From: Planctomycetia bacterium
GTDB taxonomy: Bacteria > Planctomycetota > Planctomycetia > Pirellulales > UBA1268
Length of the DNA stretch: 5,370 bases
Direction of reading: 5' to 3'
NCBI GenBank assembly: GCA_010027105.1
Contig: RGVT01000193.1
Coordinates: 1-5,370 of the forward strand
Shown here one piece after another: positions 5,016 through 5,370 of this stretch. The notes under the pieces were generated by a model. The model was not told the origin of the DNA. It did not search any database and saw only the letters and a list, made by a program, of their open reading frames with translations. The position numbers were made by a program, and so were the translations under genes. The stretch's first letter is position 1; every line of letters begins with the position of its first letter.

Positions 5016-5110
5016 AAATACATAATATATAATATATATAATAAATAATAAATACATAATATATAATAAATACGTAATACATATATTTAAAATACGTAAT
5101 ACATATATTT
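5016..5110 (+). repeat. AT-rich short direct repeats
   Basis: AAATACATAATATATAAT occurs at 5016-5033 and 5050-5067. The related 21-mer made of AAATACGTAATAC followed by ATATATTT occurs at 5068-5088 and 5090-5110, a period of 22 bp. The two units are similar (TACATAAT against TACGTAAT), suggesting one expanded ancestral repeat. No function is evident. Confidence 0.8.
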
Positions 5111-5173
5111 TAAAACCCACAAGAAATTTTTCTTTTTTGGAATGATTAGTAGGTAAAAAAGTTTTTAGGTAAT

Positions 5174-5266
5174 TTATGATCCTTCCTGTTTTTCTAATAA
5201 AAAACAGTCGATTCTTTCATTATTATTATTATTTTGTAGAATAGATCCGTTTTTAGAAATCACCAT
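5174..5266 (-). other. Short minus-strand reading frame, possible gene remnant
   Basis: The frame encodes MVISKNGSILQ, a five-Asn run, then ERIDCFLLEKQEGS and a TAA stop. It is open upstream for 17 more codons (ending LYCCINGINVF before the Met) until a TGA at 5318-5320. Residue composition looks more protein-like than the surrounding sequence, but the poly-Asn comes from an ATT trinucleotide run and the length is within chance. It could be the 3' remnant of a minus-strand gene. No family recognised. Confidence 0.18.
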
Positions 5267-5308
5267 AAATACATTAATACCATTAATACAACAATAGAGA
5301 GAGTAATA

Positions 5309-5351
5309 TGATATATATCATCATGTAGATGTATATCATCTAGATCTACAT
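5309..5351. repeat. Nested inverted repeats near the window end
   Basis: ATGTAGAT (5323-5330) pairs with ATCTACAT (5344-5351). Inside this region TAGATG (5326-5331) also pairs with CATCTA (5337-5342) around TATAT, so two mutually exclusive hairpins are possible. A 12-bp palindrome TGATATATATCA lies just before, at 5309-5320. They could be the 3'-end signal of a gene beyond the window, but this cannot be judged here. Confidence 0.5.
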
Positions 5352-5370
5352 ACACACATCACAACATCTA

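Larger units (their letters stand above)
4849..5370. other. Repetitive AT-rich tail without a confident gene
   Basis: The region contains homopolymer runs, AT-rich direct repeats (5016-5110) and nested inverted repeats near the end (5309-5351). Two short minus-strand frames exist. One is 31 codons at 4902-4997 (MKPIKIFFVVHTCM at its start) and the other is the 29-codon frame at 5174-5266, described separately. Both are within the size expected by chance. No RNA gene was seen. Confidence 0.5.

Overview
This is an AT-rich window, roughly three quarters A+T by eye, with intron-free genes separated by homopolymer- and ATCAT-rich spacers. The gene set points to a nucleocytoplasmic large DNA virus (giant virus), most likely a mimivirus relative (Imitervirales). 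It contains a virus-encoded RNA polymerase subunit (RPB10), a small helical protein of the NCLDV-type DUF5856 family, a membrane-tethered methyltransferase, a glycosyltransferase-like protein and a metallophosphoesterase-fold protein. Starts are ATG preceded by A-rich leaders, with no bacterial-type ribosome binding sites. Four of the five genes stop at TAA and one at TGA followed directly by TAA. The viral assignment is inferred from gene content, since no taxonomic marker such as a capsid or polymerase B gene is present.

Layout: RPB10 (136-510, +) converges on a class I methyltransferase with two predicted membrane segments (647-1450, -). The 194-bp spacer upstream of the methyltransferase holds a 14-bp tandem repeat and a large inverted repeat. 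Next is a glycosyltransferase-like gene (1645-2385, -), which diverges across a 132-bp A-rich spacer from a DUF5856-like gene (2518-2916, +). The 3' end of that gene and its flank have been tandemly duplicated as a 75-bp unit. A spacer of about 1.1 kb follows and contains a possible decayed reading frame (3305-3820). The last clear gene (4039-4824, +) has a metallophosphoesterase fold but has lost most of its metal-binding residues. A repetitive tail closes the window, with only weak short reading frames.

The genes do not form one pathway. RPB10 belongs to viral transcription. The glycosyltransferase-like protein and the membrane methyltransferase could modify glycans, lipids or proteins, but their substrates cannot be read from sequence. 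The most unusual items are the apparently inactivated yet intact metallophosphoesterase, the RPB10 with a long insertion inside its zinc-binding fold, the chain of four-codon upstream ORFs before the methyltransferase, and the duplicated gene terminus. I see no clear evidence of a new multi-gene system.
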